Assembly (NCBI GenBank): GCA_946614165.1
Contig: CAMOGQ010000026.1
Location: 1-33,391, forward strand
DNA length: 33,391 nt
Reading direction: 5' to 3'
Origin: an uncultured Lachnospiraceae bacterium
GTDB lineage: Bacteria; Bacillota; Clostridia; Lachnospirales; Lachnospiraceae
The position numbers were made by a program, and so were the translations under genes. This document shows, one piece after another, positions 33,390 to 33,391 of the stretch; position 1 is the first letter of the stretch, and every line of letters starts with the position of its first letter. The notes beneath the pieces are model-generated. The model saw only the letters and a list, made by a program, of their open reading frames with translations. It had not been told where the DNA came from and did not search any database.

Positions 33390-33391
33390 TA

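Noticed and set aside
1..33391. CRISPR arrays, tRNA or rRNA genes, insertion sequences, phage genes
   Set aside because: No regularly spaced repeats, cloverleaf or ribosomal signatures, transposase or integrase words were found by reading.

Overview
The window looks like a contig from an anaerobic, fairly GC-rich member of the Clostridia, probably near Lachnospiraceae. This is inferred from strong Shine-Dalgarno sites with GTG and TTG starts, intrinsic terminators nearly everywhere, sigma-A type -35/-10 boxes, and the gene repertoire: YbhJ-like hydratases, PrpF-type isomerase, 2HCT and CitMHS carriers, split ChrA, CoaX and DUF2089. No tRNA, rRNA, CRISPR array, insertion sequence or phage gene was seen. 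Both ends look like contig ends: a protein tail at the left and an AraC gene whose end is wrong at the right.

Layout. 1-1.7 kb: a protein tail, then murA with Asp in place of the catalytic Cys. 1.7-6.3 kb (minus strand): a FUSC/HAD fusion and a MATE exporter overlapping by 4 bp, and an ABC exporter with its own promoter. 6.5-8.9 kb: a two-gene chromate-type transporter divergent from a LysR regulator. 8.9-13.2 kb (minus): a sensor kinase and OmpR-type response regulator, then a CitMHS-type citrate carrier upstream of them. 13.4-24.2 kb: a di/tricarboxylic-acid catabolic region made of a PrpF-family isomerase, aconitase-family hydratase 1, a four-gene operon (SorC regulator, RraA-type aldolase, hydratase 2, ketopantoate-reductase-like dehydrogenase) and a divergent 2-hydroxycarboxylate transporter. 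24.2-27.6 kb: a membrane-anchored helical protein, a second LysR regulator, an unannotated 59-residue gene, and a DUF2089/small membrane protein pair. 27.7-28.5 kb: coaX. 28.6-33.4 kb: a YetA/exo-rhamnogalacturonan-lyase-like protein, a frameshifted MATE gene and a divergent AraC regulator.

How the parts may work together. Transporters for citrate-like or hydroxy acids, a C=C isomerase, two hydratases, an aldolase and a 2-oxoacid reductase have the enzyme logic of isomerise, hydrate, cleave, as in the lower gallate pathway, but with aconitase-type hydratases and an added reductase. The substrate is unknown. The best sequence signal is a two-part regulatory element, a 16-bp identical block plus an ATAG-N7-CTAT dyad with exactly conserved spacing, found only upstream of hydratase 1 and of the 59-residue gene next to LysR 2. 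It resembles LysR (CcpC-like) control of aconitase and suggests the small protein belongs to the same regulon. A second link is a 10-bp core shared by the SorC-gene operator and the prpF promoter.
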